From: Pectinatus cerevisiiphilus
GTDB lineage: Bacteria; Bacillota; Negativicutes; Selenomonadales; Selenomonadaceae
Reading direction: 5' to 3'
Length of the DNA: 64,000 bases
Assembly (NCBI RefSeq): GCF_004341685.1
Contig: NZ_SMAA01000010.1
Location: 37,978 to 101,977, forward strand
Positions within the stretch are counted from its first letter, which is position 1, and every line of letters begins with the position of its first letter. Below the pieces are notes generated by a model. That model was not told where the DNA came from. It saw only the letters and a list, made by a program, of their open reading frames with translations, and did no database searches. The position numbers and the translations under genes are program-made. Of the stretch, positions 54,416 to 64,000 are shown in pieces.

Positions 54416-55804
54416 TTACCACATATTGAGGAGCCATTCCTTGTTCTTGGTATACTCCATATCGGTGAACCATACATTAGCCATTTTTTCTGCCAGCAGC
54501 ATGGCACCTTCATAGCCAACTGTCGGATCTCTGTAGTAGCCAGCCCTGTCAAATACGGGAAAGCCGACACGTACGAGAGGTACTTTATTATCCATGGCGA
54601 TAAAGCGGCCCTTGGAATGGCCGAGTATAAGATCAAGTTTCAGCCCTTGATTCTGCAGGCGGTCGCCCAGAGTCCACAAATCTGCGTTTGTAACTACTTC
54701 CATATCGTAATCAACATTTTCCTGCAGAGCTTTTATGCGCGGATCATTACCATAGGTGGTGTTATCATCACCTAAAAGCAGCAGAACCGGTTTCATTTCC
54801 AGATCAAGGCAGAATTCGGCAAGACCTATGACAAGATCAGGATTGCCATATATAGCAACGCGTTTATCGGCCAGAAACATATGGGCTACATCTGTAATGG
54901 CATCAAGAGCGATACCTCGTTCCTTCACCAGTGATGGAGGAATAGCTTTACCCGTGAGCTTTTTCACATTTTGTAGAAAGGTGTCGGTATTGCGTATGCC
55001 GATGGGGGAAGGGCCTATTATAGTGGGAATGGCAAACTCTTCTTTAAGGTAAGAAGCTGCTTTGCCCACTTCATAGCGGTTGAGTGCTATGGTGCCGATC
55101 GCACTGCCGGTATTTTCCAGATCCTCAACAGTCGTGCTGCCGTGCGCTATATGATTGCCATCGGGCATCAGTGGGGCATCAAATTCCTCAATATCGAAAA
55201 TGACATTGGCATCTACCTTCATTTCCGACAGCAGATGTTTCAGTGTGTGCACATCACCAGGATTCTGCCAACCGGTCAGCAGGTTAAGCTTTTTTTGTGG
55301 TTTGTTTTTTTGGGCAAAATACTTTATGATTGCTTCCACGCCGACATCATAACCCGTTACATGGCTCCCTTTGAAGCTGGGAGTATGGATGGGAATAAGA
55401 TGCACTTCGCGGCCTGCGTATTTTTCTTTCAGTAATCCTTCATTGAGCTTATTGACTACCCCGTCAACGTCATCACCAATTACTTCTGTTGAGCAAGTGG
55501 TGATTATCGGTACAACCTTGACATGTGGATAACGCATCAGAAGGACGTCAACCGCCTCTTCGACACGATGAATACCGCCGAATATAGCCGCATCCTCATG
55601 CAGTGATGAAGATGCCAGTTCAAAGCTTTCCTTGTAGTGCTGAGAAAACCACAGCCGTACAAACATTACGCAGCCCTGTCCGCCGTGTACGATACCAATG
55701 CAGTCTTTTATACCAATGCTGGCATATTGTGCACCTGCTGGCTGGCAGGTAAAAATAGGATTGATTACACCCGTACGCTCTTTTTCTTTTAATTTACAAG
55801 GCAT
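54416..55804 (-). CDS. anfK: Fe-only nitrogenase beta subunit
   Basis: 462 residues, the length of AnfK and much shorter than NifK (about 520). P-cluster cysteines lie in INPIFTCQPAGAQ (near residue 20), GGQGCVMFVR (near 45) and ITTCSTEVIGDDVDG (near 106). The remembered AnfK text is matched almost throughout, for example HYKESFELASSSLHED and GLAEFCLDLEMKPVLLLLGDD. Together with AnfD it forms the catalytic FeFe protein. The ATG is preceded by AAGGGGTG. It is separated from anfG by 131 nt with a large hairpin. Confidence 0.96.
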   Translation of the reverse strand: MPCKLKEKERTGVINPIFTCQPAGAQYASIGIKDCIGIVHGGQGCVMFVRLWFSQHYKESFELASSSLHEDAAIFGGIHRVEEAVDVLLMRYPHVKVVPIITTCSTEVIGDDVDGVVNKLNEGLLKEKYAGREVHLIPIHTPSFKGSHVTGYDVGVEAIIKYFAQKNKPQKKLNLLTGWQNPGDVHTLKHLLSEMKVDANVIFDIEEFDAPLMPDGNHIAHGSTTVEDLENTGSAIGTIALNRYEVGKAASYLKEEFAIPTIIGPSPIGIRNTDTFLQNVKKLTGKAIPPSLVKERGIALDAITDVAHMFLADKRVAIYGNPDLVIGLAEFCLDLEMKPVLLLLGDDNTTYGNDPRIKALQENVDYDMEVVTNADLWTLGDRLQNQGLKLDLILGHSKGRFIAMDNKVPLVRVGFPVFDRAGYYRDPTVGYEGAMLLAEKMANVWFTDMEYTKNKEWLLNMW

Positions 55805-55870
55805 TGCTGCGCACCCCTTTTTGTTTTAATTATATTTTTTAAATAGAATAAATCTACCATGTACAATAAA

Positions 55871-55923
55871 GGCTCTCCTACACTTATCCACTGTTTACTG
55901 CAGTGGGTAGGTGCAGGAGGCTC
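55871..55923 (-). repeat. Long hairpin between anfG and anfK
   Basis: The arms 55871-55893 and 55901-55923 form about 20 pairs including G-T wobbles, with a perfect CCACTG/CAGTGG next to a 7-nt loop. In the mRNA sense a short TTTATTG tail follows. It may be a partial terminator or a stabiliser that sets the ratio of anfHDG to anfK transcripts. Confidence 0.7.
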
Positions 55924-55935
55924 ACTGAGTAGAAC

Positions 55936-56289
55936 TCAATAATTGGGATTTTTTAGCTCTTCGTTGAGCGAATTTGTGATCAGCTGGTAATCAAGTGTTT
56001 CTTTTAATTTGCACATCATGGTTTTGATATCGCTAGTATTCATTTTTTTCAGCCAAGGAAAACACTCCCAGTCATTTACCAGTTGTTGTGCCTCAGCCCA
56101 GTAGCAACGGTCAGCCAGAGTTTTTCTGACAGTTGTTTCCTTGCAGAGTATCTGCGTGGCTTTTCCTATGATGTTTTCATTTTGTGTTTGCCTGTCCCAA
56201 CCGCGGGAATTGAACTGCCACAAACAGTTTTTCATAATATAACTCATTAAAGTATCTTTTCCGGATTCTATTGTCATTTCCACGACCAT
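55936..56289 (-). CDS. anfG: Fe-only nitrogenase delta subunit
   Basis: 117 residues, the third subunit found only in alternative nitrogenases. Recognised by YIMKNCLWQFNSRGWDR (about 17-33), DRCYWAEAQ and the C-terminal TNSLNEELKNPNY. In the iron-only enzyme delta binds next to AnfD and helps stabilise the complex. The N-terminus is a little shorter than in Azotobacter (132). The frame ATG at 56287-56289 is only 2 nt after AGGAGG, so translation may instead begin at GTG 56281-56283 (8 nt). It follows anfD by 16 nt. Confidence 0.93.
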   Translation of the reverse strand: MVVEMTIESGKDTLMSYIMKNCLWQFNSRGWDRQTQNENIIGKATQILCKETTVRKTLADRCYWAEAQQLVNDWECFPWLKKMNTSDIKTMMCKLKETLDYQLITNSLNEELKNPNY

Positions 56290-56305
56290 TGCCTCCTTTA
56301 TCTAA

Positions 56306-57871
<1,566 letters not shown>

Positions 57872-57903
57872 TTATTCCTCCCTATGCTGGATAATAAGCA
57901 CTT

Positions 57904-58731
<828 letters not shown>

Positions 58732-58784
58732 CTAACTACTCCCCTCAAGTTTACAAGATTACCTAAATTTCCCAACCTATTCCC

Positions 58785-58813
58785 TTGAAAAGTTTTTTCT
58801 CTTTTGATATACT
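58785..58813 (+). promoter_or_regulatory. Plus-strand sigma-A promoter divergent to anfH
   Basis: -35 TTGAAA (58785-58790), 17-nt spacer, -10 TATACT (58808-58813). The inverted repeat TTTGATAT/ATATCAAA (58803-58810, 58824-58831) brackets the -10 and start site and looks like an operator. Confidence 0.6.
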
Positions 58814-58819
58814 ATAAAT

Positions 58820-58902
58820 GGGCATATCAAATAATCCTCATGTCAGTGGAATAGGCGAATACCCATGCTCTATGAATATGGTAGTATTCATAGAGCATTT
58901 TT
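58820..58902 (+). ncRNA. Candidate small RNA divergent to anfH
   Basis: About 83 nt between the predicted start site and a strong terminator: ATGCTCTATGAATA (58865-58878) pairs with TATTCATAGAGCAT (58885-58898), 14 bp, 6-nt loop, then TTTTC. No open reading frame of note and no known RNA family recognised. Existence is inferred from promoter plus terminator only. Confidence 0.4.
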
Positions 58903-58954
58903 CGTTAATAGATTTATGTGTCTTATTTTTTATGTTCCTCCTTTAAAAATACAA

Positions 58955-59007
58955 AAAGGTGCTTTTGGTATTATTTCAAAATTAATGAAAATACCAAAAG
59001 CACCTTT
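58955..59007 (-). terminator. Terminator of the panC-panD-BASS operon
   Basis: Perfect 18-bp stem: AAAGGTGCTTTTGGTATT (58955-58972) with its complement at 58990-59007. On the minus strand TTTTTGTATTTTT follows. Confidence 0.85.
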
Positions 59008-59107
59008 GCTCTCAATTTATAAGCATGATTCACTTTAACATATTTTTTTAATGAAGTCAATACAAATATATTAAAAATTATTGCTTATTGTACAGCTGAT
59101 AGAATAT

Positions 59108-60028
59108 TCAAACTTTATTCTTCCTGATATAAGCAGCCAGCAATGAACCGGATATATTATGCCATACGCTGAAAATAGCGGCGGGGATTCCACCTGCTGC
59201 TGTAAAATGGAGGACAGCTAATGATGCTGCTAATCCTGAATTTTTCATACCAACATTTATGGCAATGGTTTTGATAGCTGCTTTATCAGTAATAAACAGC
59301 TTAGCAGCCCAATAACCTAGAAGTAGTCCACAAAGATTATGGATTACGACAACAGCAAATATGAGCAATCCTGAGTTCAGTAAAACATCAGCACTGAGTG
59401 ATACCACTGTTCCCACTAAGATAATAATTGTGAGAGCAGAGATTGCCGGCATGGCTATTTTTATTTTTGTGCAATAAGCAGCAAAGAATCTATTGAATAA
59501 TATACCGATACTTATTGGTATAATTACAATTTCGATGATGCTGATCATTATCGACAAAAAATTTATTTCTACCCATGTACCAGCGATAATGAGCAGGAGA
59601 AAAGGCGTAATAATTGGCGCGACCAGTGTAGTGACCATTGTCAATGCCACTGATAGTGCTACATTTCCCTTGGCAAGATAAGTGATGACTGATGTGGCGG
59701 TGGCGCCGGGGCAGGCACCTAGTAATATGACGCCTATTGCAACGTCAGCGGGTAAAGGGAATATCTTTATCAAGGCATAGGCTAAGATGGGCATGATCGT
59801 AAATTGCAGAACCGTCCCAACGATGATCAACCGAGGATTTTTTAGCACTGTCTTGAAATCAGTTGTCGTCAGGCTCATTCCCATCCCCAGCATAATTACA
59901 CCAAGAAAATAAGCAATTTTATCCGCGAACCAAAAGAATAGCTGGGGCTCTATAATCCCCAGCACACCTGCAAGTATTACACCAAACGGCATACCGCTGG
60001 TAATCAATTTACTTATTTGTTTAAGCAT
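59108..60028 (-). CDS. Bile acid:sodium symporter family transporter, probable pantoate/ketopantoate carrier (PanS-like)
   Basis: 306 residues with about ten helices. BASS motifs: [11 protein letters not shown] (helix 2 region), [19 protein letters not shown] (the helix-crossing, ligand-binding segment near 105), and [16 protein letters not shown] (near 255). In Salmonella PanS, a BASS protein, takes up pantoate or ketopantoate. Here the gene overlaps panD by 8 nt and is the third gene of a panC-panD operon, which makes a pantothenate-precursor role likely. Direct evidence of substrate is lacking. Confidence 0.75.
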   Translation of the reverse strand: MLKQISKLITSGMPFGVILAGVLGIIEPQLFFWFADKIAYFLGVIMLGMGMSLTTTDFKTVLKNPRLIIVGTVLQFTIMPILAYALIKIFPLPADVAIGVILLGACPGATATSVITYLAKGNVALSVALTMVTTLVAPIITPFLLLIIAGTWVEINFLSIMISIIEIVIIPISIGILFNRFFAAYCTKIKIAMPAISALTIIILVGTVVSLSADVLLNSGLLIFAVVVIHNLCGLLLGYWAAKLFITDKAAIKTIAINVGMKNSGLAASLAVLHFTAAGGIPAAIFSVWHNISGSLLAAYIRKNKV

Positions 60029-60422
60029 TTGTTCCCTCGTCTGCCAGCTGGTAGGGTTTTTCGCTGCCAGTTGTTGTGAGAGGGCGGTTATGCTTGTCGA
60101 CCATAACTACTTTAGGTGTAAAGGAGCGGGCTTCTTTTTCATCCATAAGTGCATAAGCAATGATAATTACAGTATCCCCGACGACTGCCTTTCTTGCTGC
60201 TGCTCCGTTCAGGCAGATGACACCGCTGCCCTTTTCTCCCGCTATTACATACGTTTCGAGCCTGTTCCCATTATTATTATTTACAATCTGGACTCGTTCG
60301 CCAGGAAGAATACCAGATGCTTCTAAAAGAGCCTTATCAATAGTAATGCTGCCCATATATGCCAGGTCAGCTTCAGTGACGGTAGCACGGTGGATTTTTC
60401 CGTGAAATATATTATACAGCAT
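60021..60422 (-). CDS. panD: Aspartate 1-decarboxylase proenzyme
   Basis: 133 residues. The self-cleavage site Gly-Ser lies in YMGSITID (residues 23-30), producing the pyruvoyl cofactor on the new N-terminus. N-terminal [20 protein letters not shown] and [20 protein letters not shown] are typical. It makes beta-alanine from aspartate for pantothenate. It starts 3 nt after panC and overlaps the BASS gene, so all three are coupled. Confidence 0.95.
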   Translation of the reverse strand: MLYNIFHGKIHRATVTEADLAYMGSITIDKALLEASGILPGERVQIVNNNNGNRLETYVIAGEKGSGVICLNGAAARKAVVGDTVIIIAYALMDEKEARSFTPKVVMVDKHNRPLTTTGSEKPYQLADEGTNA

Positions 60423-60425
60423 TGC

Positions 60426-61277
60426 TCATTCCCCCAAAACCACATTATCTATTAAGCGTGTTGTGCCAAACTTGACTGCAACAGCGACAAGAATTTTGTT
60501 TTTGATTTTTGCGCCTATTGGTTTGAGACCTGGCAATGAGTACGCTTCGATATAGTCTATGTTACTCAATGGTTCTGCTGAAATCACGTTCCGTACTGCC
60601 TCACAGATGGCTTGAGGGTTTCGTTCACCATGCGTGTAAAGGTCTTGTGCGTGGGTTAAGCTTTTATAGAGGCATAGTGCGGCTTGCCGTTCTTTGGCAT
60701 TCAAATAAACATTGCGTGAGCTTTTGGCTAAGCCGTCTTTTTCCCGTACAATTGGCATAATGCGAAGCTCTGTGGGGAAAAATAAATCTTTGACCATTTT
60801 TTTCAATACTTCCACTTGTTGGGCATCTTTTTGGCCAAAATAAGCTTTATCAGGCGTAATTAGATGAAAAAGCTTTGTAATGATTGTGGTCACACCGCGA
60901 AAATGAATCGGCCGAGTGCGCCCGCACAAAACTTTAACAATATCACCTGTAACTTCAACCCATGTCATATCCTTATCAGGATATAGCGCGGCGGCCTCTG
61001 GTGCAAAGATAATATCAGCACCGGCATTTTCTGCTTGTTGGCAATCTTTTTTCAGACTGCGCGGGTATTGTTTGTAGTCCTCTTTAGGCCCAAATTGTGT
61101 AGGATTAACAAAAATGCTTACGATTGTTAGATCGTTTTCCTTATGGCATGCATTAATTAATGACGTGTGCCCTTCGTGTAAGGCACCCATCGTTGGCACC
61201 AACCCAATTGTCTGGTTGGCGCTTTTGGCAGCCTTTACCAGCTCCTGTAGTTTTTTAACTTCAGTACATAAAACCAT
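60426..61277 (-). CDS. panC: Pantothenate synthetase
   Basis: 283 residues. Nucleotidylyl-transferase motifs PTMGALHEGHTSLI (HxGH type, near residue 30) and VREKDGLAKSSRNVYL (KMSKS-like, near 185), with IFVNPTQFGPKEDY between. It joins pantoate and beta-alanine using ATP. I start at the ATG 61275-61277 with AAGGAGAG 9 nt upstream; the longer frame would run through the leader terminator. panB is not adjacent, so ketopantoate comes from elsewhere or from import. Confidence 0.95.
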   Translation of the reverse strand: MVLCTEVKKLQELVKAAKSANQTIGLVPTMGALHEGHTSLINACHKENDLTIVSIFVNPTQFGPKEDYKQYPRSLKKDCQQAENAGADIIFAPEAAALYPDKDMTWVEVTGDIVKVLCGRTRPIHFRGVTTIITKLFHLITPDKAYFGQKDAQQVEVLKKMVKDLFFPTELRIMPIVREKDGLAKSSRNVYLNAKERQAALCLYKSLTHAQDLYTHGERNPQAICEAVRNVISAEPLSNIDYIEAYSLPGLKPIGAKIKNKILVAVAVKFGTTRLIDNVVLGE

Positions 61278-61341
61278 TGTTAGATCTCTCCTTGTTCTTT
61301 TTTTGCAACAAACAAAAAGAAAAGAGAATGCAATAAAAAAA

Positions 61342-61363
61342 CGCACTCCGACACGGAAGTGCG
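61342..61363 (-). terminator. Internal terminator in the panC leader
   Basis: CGCACT-CCG pairs with CGG-AGTGCG (one unpaired base on each side), followed on the minus strand by TTTTTTT. It is 65 nt before the panC start codon, so it looks like an attenuator rather than the end of another gene. Confidence 0.7.
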
Positions 61364-61405
61364 CAAAATACCCTATTGCGTTCGTCTCGGTCATAATGAT
61401 CCAAG

Positions 61406-61463
61406 CGATATAAAAATAACAAAACAGCTTATATCGTGATACAGTTCAATATGATACTGTTCA
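61406..61463 (-). promoter_or_regulatory. Structured and repeated element in the panC leader
   Basis: Two direct repeats TGATACAGTTCA (61437-61448) and TGATACTGTTCA (61452-61463), plus strand, differ in one base and are 3 nt apart. Next to them a perfect 8-bp stem CGATATAA/TTATATCG (61406-61413, 61429-61436). All lie between the promoter and the attenuator-like terminator. A relation to the published pan RNA motif upstream of pantothenate genes is possible but not shown. Confidence 0.45.
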
Positions 61464-61485
61464 TTCAAATGTTTGTTACGCGTTT

Positions 61486-61514
61486 ATAATAGCATAGATA
61501 ATAAAGCAATACAA
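61486..61514 (-). promoter_or_regulatory. Promoter of the panC operon
   Basis: -35 TTGTAT (61509-61514, reverse), 17-nt spacer, -10 TATTAT (61486-61491, reverse); leader of about 200 nt. Confidence 0.6.
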
Positions 61515-61684
61515 TAAAACTTATTTATTTGCAGTTAATTTATTGCATTATAACAGCTTTCATGGTTATGGTATATTTATTAATGATACTTAGATATATT
61601 TTAACATTGTATGTATTATTCTTTCTACTAATTGTCCAATCTACAATATTATTAACGACTTTTGAAAATTCATAAAAAGTAATA

Positions 61685-61713
61685 TTGAAACTACGCAGGT
61701 TTTATACTATAAT
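61685..61713 (+). promoter_or_regulatory. Consensus promoter upstream of the DASS gene
   Basis: -35 TTGAAA (61685-61690), 17-nt spacer, -10 TATAAT (61708-61713). Confidence 0.7.
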
Positions 61714-61737
61714 TAAGTAAATTTGAGGGCAGCGTAG

Positions 61738-61773
61738 CTCCAAAACATAGTGTTTTGGAGTCTTTTATGTTTT
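61738..61773 (+). terminator. Terminator hairpin in the DASS leader
   Basis: CTCCAAAAC (61738-61746) pairs with GTTTTGGAG (61752-61760), 5-nt loop, then TCTTTTATGTTTT. It lies only about 20 nt after the predicted start site, so it would yield either a 45-nt RNA or an attenuated leader. Confidence 0.6.
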
Positions 61774-61864
61774 AATAGGTAATTTTGCATTTTCATCTGC
61801 AAAATTATGTATTTTTTATATTTATCCATTAATATGATTTGGTAATTATTTAAGGAGGATGGTT

Positions 61865-63322
61865 ATGGGAAAAAAATATGGTCTTATATTAGGCGCATTA
61901 ATTCTATTAATTATAATTATGCTCCCGACGCCGGAAGGACTCTCTACATCGGGGCAGAGGATGATCGGCATACTTATTTTTTCTGTAATAATTTGGATAA
62001 CTGAGGCCGTATCTTATTCAGTGAGTTCGGTGCTGATAGTATCCTTGATGGCTATTTTACTGGGTTTCGCTCCTGATCCGGTACATCCAGAAAAGCTGCT
62101 CGGTACAGAAGGTGCTTTGAAATTTGCTTTGTCAGGTTTTAGTACAAGTGCTTTGGCGTTGGTCGGTGGTGCTATGTTTATCGCTGTTGCCATGGTCAAA
62201 ACGAAGCTTGACGCGCGGATTGCACTTGTAATCTTATCGAAGATAGGGACAAAAACGAACCGTGTTTTAATTGGGGTTATTGCGGTCGGGTTCATTCTCA
62301 GCTTTTTTGTCCCCAGTACGACAGCAAGAGTATCATGTATGGTGCCAATTATTCTAGGTATTATTAATTCCTTTGGTGTTTCGATGAAGAGCCGGTTCGC
62401 CGCAGTGATGATGATCGCCGTGGCACAAGCCGATAGTATTTGGAACGTTGGGATAAAGACGGCAGCAGCACAAAATATGATTGCACTGAATTTTATTGAA
62501 AAGCAATTGGGATATTATATCAGTTGGGGTGAATGGTTTATTGCTGCGGCACCGTTTGCAGCCATAATGTCAGTGGTCCTTTATTTTATCATACTGAAAA
62601 TCATACCGCCTGAAACTGAAGAAATCGCTGGTGGGAAAGAAGCTGTAGCCAAAGCTTTGAAAGAACTTGGCCCTATGTCTACGGCAGAAAAAAAACTTAT
62701 GGTTATTTCCGTTATTCTTTTGTTTTTATGGTCAACAGAAAAAATTGTTCATCCGCTGGATACGACTACCACGACGTTATCAGCTATAACGATTATGCTT
62801 TTACCTAAAATAGGTATCATGGATTGGAAATATGTACAAAGTCGCGTGAGTTGGGGAACACTGATGCTCTTTGGTACGGGTATTAGCTTGGGGTCTACGA
62901 TTTTATCTACCAAGGCCGCTGATTGGATTGCCTCTTATATCGTGGGGAAATTTGATTTATATACTATGTCGGCGTTTGGTATTCTGGCGGTGCTAAGTCT
63001 TTTCCTCATAGTAATTCATCTTGGTTTTGCCAGCGCCACGGCCTTGTCTGCCGCTATGATCCCGATTGTGATATCCATTCTGCAAGGAGCAGCACAGCTT
63101 AACCCACTCAATGTAATCGGGATGACGATGGTTTTGCAGTATGTAATCTGTTTTGGTTTTATTCTTCCTGTTAATGCACCACAAAATATGGTTGTTTTCA
63201 GTACGGAAACAGTAACAGCACGTGATTTTATCCGCACAGGCATTCCTATCACTATAGCTGCATATTTGCTTATCCTCTTGATGGCTTCAACATATTGGAA
63301 ATGGTTAGGCATAATTTTGTAA
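61865..63322 (+). CDS. DASS/SLC13-family anion (di/tricarboxylate or sulfate) transporter
   Basis: 485 residues with 11-12 helices. LPTPEGLSTSGQRMIGILIFSVIIWITEAV is the family start (proline-rich first loop then WITE), and the two inverted repeats carry FVPSTTARVSCMVPI (SNT-like ligand motif) and FGFILPVNAPQNMVVFS. Na+-coupled import of succinate, citrate, malate or tartrate is usual. Start at the second ATG (61865), 6 nt after AAGGAGG; the first ATG directly abuts the site. It is alone in its transcription unit. Substrate unproven. Confidence 0.85.
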   Translation: MGKKYGLILGALILLIIIMLPTPEGLSTSGQRMIGILIFSVIIWITEAVSYSVSSVLIVSLMAILLGFAPDPVHPEKLLGTEGALKFALSGFSTSALALVGGAMFIAVAMVKTKLDARIALVILSKIGTKTNRVLIGVIAVGFILSFFVPSTTARVSCMVPIILGIINSFGVSMKSRFAAVMMIAVAQADSIWNVGIKTAAAQNMIALNFIEKQLGYYISWGEWFIAAAPFAAIMSVVLYFIILKIIPPETEEIAGGKEAVAKALKELGPMSTAEKKLMVISVILLFLWSTEKIVHPLDTTTTTLSAITIMLLPKIGIMDWKYVQSRVSWGTLMLFGTGISLGSTILSTKAADWIASYIVGKFDLYTMSAFGILAVLSLFLIVIHLGFASATALSAAMIPIVISILQGAAQLNPLNVIGMTMVLQYVICFGFILPVNAPQNMVVFSTETVTARDFIRTGIPITIAAYLLILLMASTYWKWLGIIL

Positions 63323-63421
63323 AAAACTGCTAGGCATTACTTGCAAATGTCATAAAATGGCATAAATTTTAAGAGTGCCGGATAAATAGGTGAACAAAAT
63401 AAAAAAATAATTTTAACCTAA

Positions 63422-63465
63422 CCCGCAAGAAGTCCGCTACCTCTTAGGTGGTGGATGAAGGCGGG
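63422..63465 (+). repeat. Left-end hairpin of an IS605-type element
   Basis: CCCGC (63422-63426) pairs with GCGGG (63461-63465), with inner TCC/GGA and CTACC/GGTGG helices. Subterminal imperfect hairpins of this size mark the ends of IS200/IS605 elements; the position about 90 nt before tnpB fits a left end. No target-site duplication is expected for this family. Confidence 0.5.
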
Positions 63466-63551
63466 GGGGTGAATTTACGCAAGTAATTGAGTCACACGAT
63501 TGCTTTTTGTCTTATTCGGAAATACATAGAAAATCAAGGCAGGTGATTATT

Positions 63552-64000
63552 GTGAATAAGGCATACCGATACAGACTTTATCCAACCACTGAACAAAAAA
63601 TAATGTTTGCTAAGACTTTCGGCTGTGCCAGATTCATCTATAACAAAATGCTTGGCGACCGCCTTGACCACTACAAAGGAACCGGTAAAAAACTGAATAA
63701 TACACCAGCACAATACAAGTCTGAATTTCCTTGGCTAAAGGAAGTTGACAGTTTGGCTCTTGCGAATGCCCAACTAAATCTGAATAAAGCTTACAATAAT
63801 TTTTGGACTAATCGTAAGCACTTTGGAAAACCTCGTTTCAAGTCCAAGAAAACAGGACATTTCTCTTACTCTACGAATAATCAGAAAGATTCTGTCCGAT
63901 TAGAGGGAAATACAGTCAAACTGCCTAAGATCGGCTGGGTAAAACTATGTCTGCATCGTCCACTTATGGAGAATAGCACGATAAAGACTGTTACCATTCG
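63552..64000 (+). CDS. tnpB: IS605 OrfB / TnpB RNA-guided nuclease, N-terminal part
   Basis: The first about 149 codons, running off the right edge. The start is GTG after AGGTGA. The peptide (M)NKAYRYRLYPTTEQ with FGCARFIYNKML is the N-terminal helix-turn-helix of the OrfB/TnpB family, followed by FPWLKEVDSLALANAQLNLNKAYNNFW and GKPRFKSKK. The RuvC nuclease domain and zinc finger would lie beyond the window. TnpB proteins are omega-RNA-guided DNA nucleases ancestral to Cas12. No frameshift is seen in the visible part. Confidence 0.9.
   Translation, partial: MNKAYRYRLYPTTEQKIMFAKTFGCARFIYNKMLGDRLDHYKGTGKKLNNTPAQYKSEFPWLKEVDSLALANAQLNLNKAYNNFWTNRKHFGKPRFKSKKTGHFSYSTNNQKDSVRLEGNTVKLPKIGWVKLCLHRPLMENSTIKTVTI

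Larger units (their letters stand above)
61278..61864. other. Divergent regulatory region panC / DASS transporter
   Basis: 587 bp with no protein gene. Minus side: promoter, tandem 12-bp repeats, a CGATATAA/TTATATCG stem and an internal terminator. Plus side: a consensus promoter followed closely by a terminator hairpin, then about 100 nt of AT-rich leader to the DASS gene. Confidence 0.6.
63420..64000 (+). mobile_element. IS200/IS605-family insertion sequence (tnpB-only type), right part missing
   Basis: Left-end hairpin followed by a tnpB gene. No tnpA (HUH transposase) reading frame is present on either strand to the left, as in the IS1341 group. The right end and the omega-RNA lie beyond the window. 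The left boundary is approximate. Confidence 0.65.

Noticed and set aside
53962..54636. Longer start (224 codons) for the HEPN gene
   Set aside because: The extra N-terminus overlaps anfK in another frame and is unlike HEPN proteins; ATG 54390 has a ribosome binding site in the gap.

Overview
The window reads as chromosomal DNA of a strictly anaerobic, diderm, AT-rich Firmicute, most likely of the class Negativicutes (Selenomonadales/Veillonellales side). The reasons are a mixture of Firmicutes-type operon order (yybS-gdpP-rplI-lonC-dnaB), T-box and Rho-independent regulation, strong GGAGG ribosome binding sites, frequent TTG/GTG starts, and a Gram-negative-type RND efflux system that implies an outer membrane. 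A lactate dehydrogenase-EtfAB operon, a long single-chain PurL and a nitrogenase fit an anaerobic diazotroph of this class. The genus assignment is inference.

Layout. 1-2.2 kb: RND efflux genes (permease start and lipoprotein adaptor) with a divergent MarR regulator. 2.2-6 kb: an L-2-hydroxyacid dehydrogenase, a tartronate-semialdehyde-reductase-like enzyme and an acetolactate-synthase-type TPP enzyme. 6-6.7 kb: an orphan cobalamin riboswitch with its own promoter and terminator and no gene behind it. 6.7-8.9 kb: thioredoxin, amidohydrolase, DUF2284 protein, tRNA-Gly. 9-11.5 kb: CbiMQO cobalt/nickel ECF transporter. 11.6-21.2 kb: DUF2905, gyrA, polysaccharide deacetylase, amino acid permease, Ppx/GppA, TSUP permease, tRNA-Pro, HAD phosphatase, lysA. 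21.4-25.3 kb: an L-fucose-type permease/aldose dehydrogenase/lactonase module behind a consensus sigma-54 promoter. 25.7-31.9 kb: LCP protein, four tRNAs, purB, purA, two related membrane proteins, carbonic anhydrase. 31.9-35.3 kb: electron-bifurcating-type lactate dehydrogenase with EtfA and EtfB. 35.6-42.6 kb: yybS, gdpP, rplI, lonC, dnaB. 42.8-51.7 kb: DeoR regulator, a cysteine-less PTS EIIB-like protein, DUF554, a C-GCAxxG-C-C protein, purL, and a T-box-controlled Lrp regulator plus aminotransferase.

51.8-58.7 kb is the most striking block: an iron-only (Fe-Fe) nitrogenase cluster on the minus strand, anfH-anfD-anfG-anfK, then a HEPN-domain protein, a class I glutamine amidotransferase, a flavin/PNPOx-fold protein and finally an AnfO-family protein. 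A candidate small RNA with promoter and terminator lies divergent to anfH. No nifB, nifE/N, vnf or molybdenum nifDK is present here, so cofactor assembly must rely on genes elsewhere.

59-61.5 kb holds panC-panD followed by an overlapping bile-acid-symporter-family gene, a good candidate for a pantoate/ketopantoate transporter, under a structured leader with an internal terminator. 61.9-63.3 kb is a DASS/SLC13 carboxylate transporter. The right edge is cut inside an IS605-family tnpB.

Regulation is unusually readable from sequence: a cobalamin riboswitch, a T-box, a sigma-54 promoter, several consensus sigma-A promoters with 17-nt spacers, and about 25 terminator hairpins. All protein functions are from recognised motifs and remembered family sequences; no search was run.
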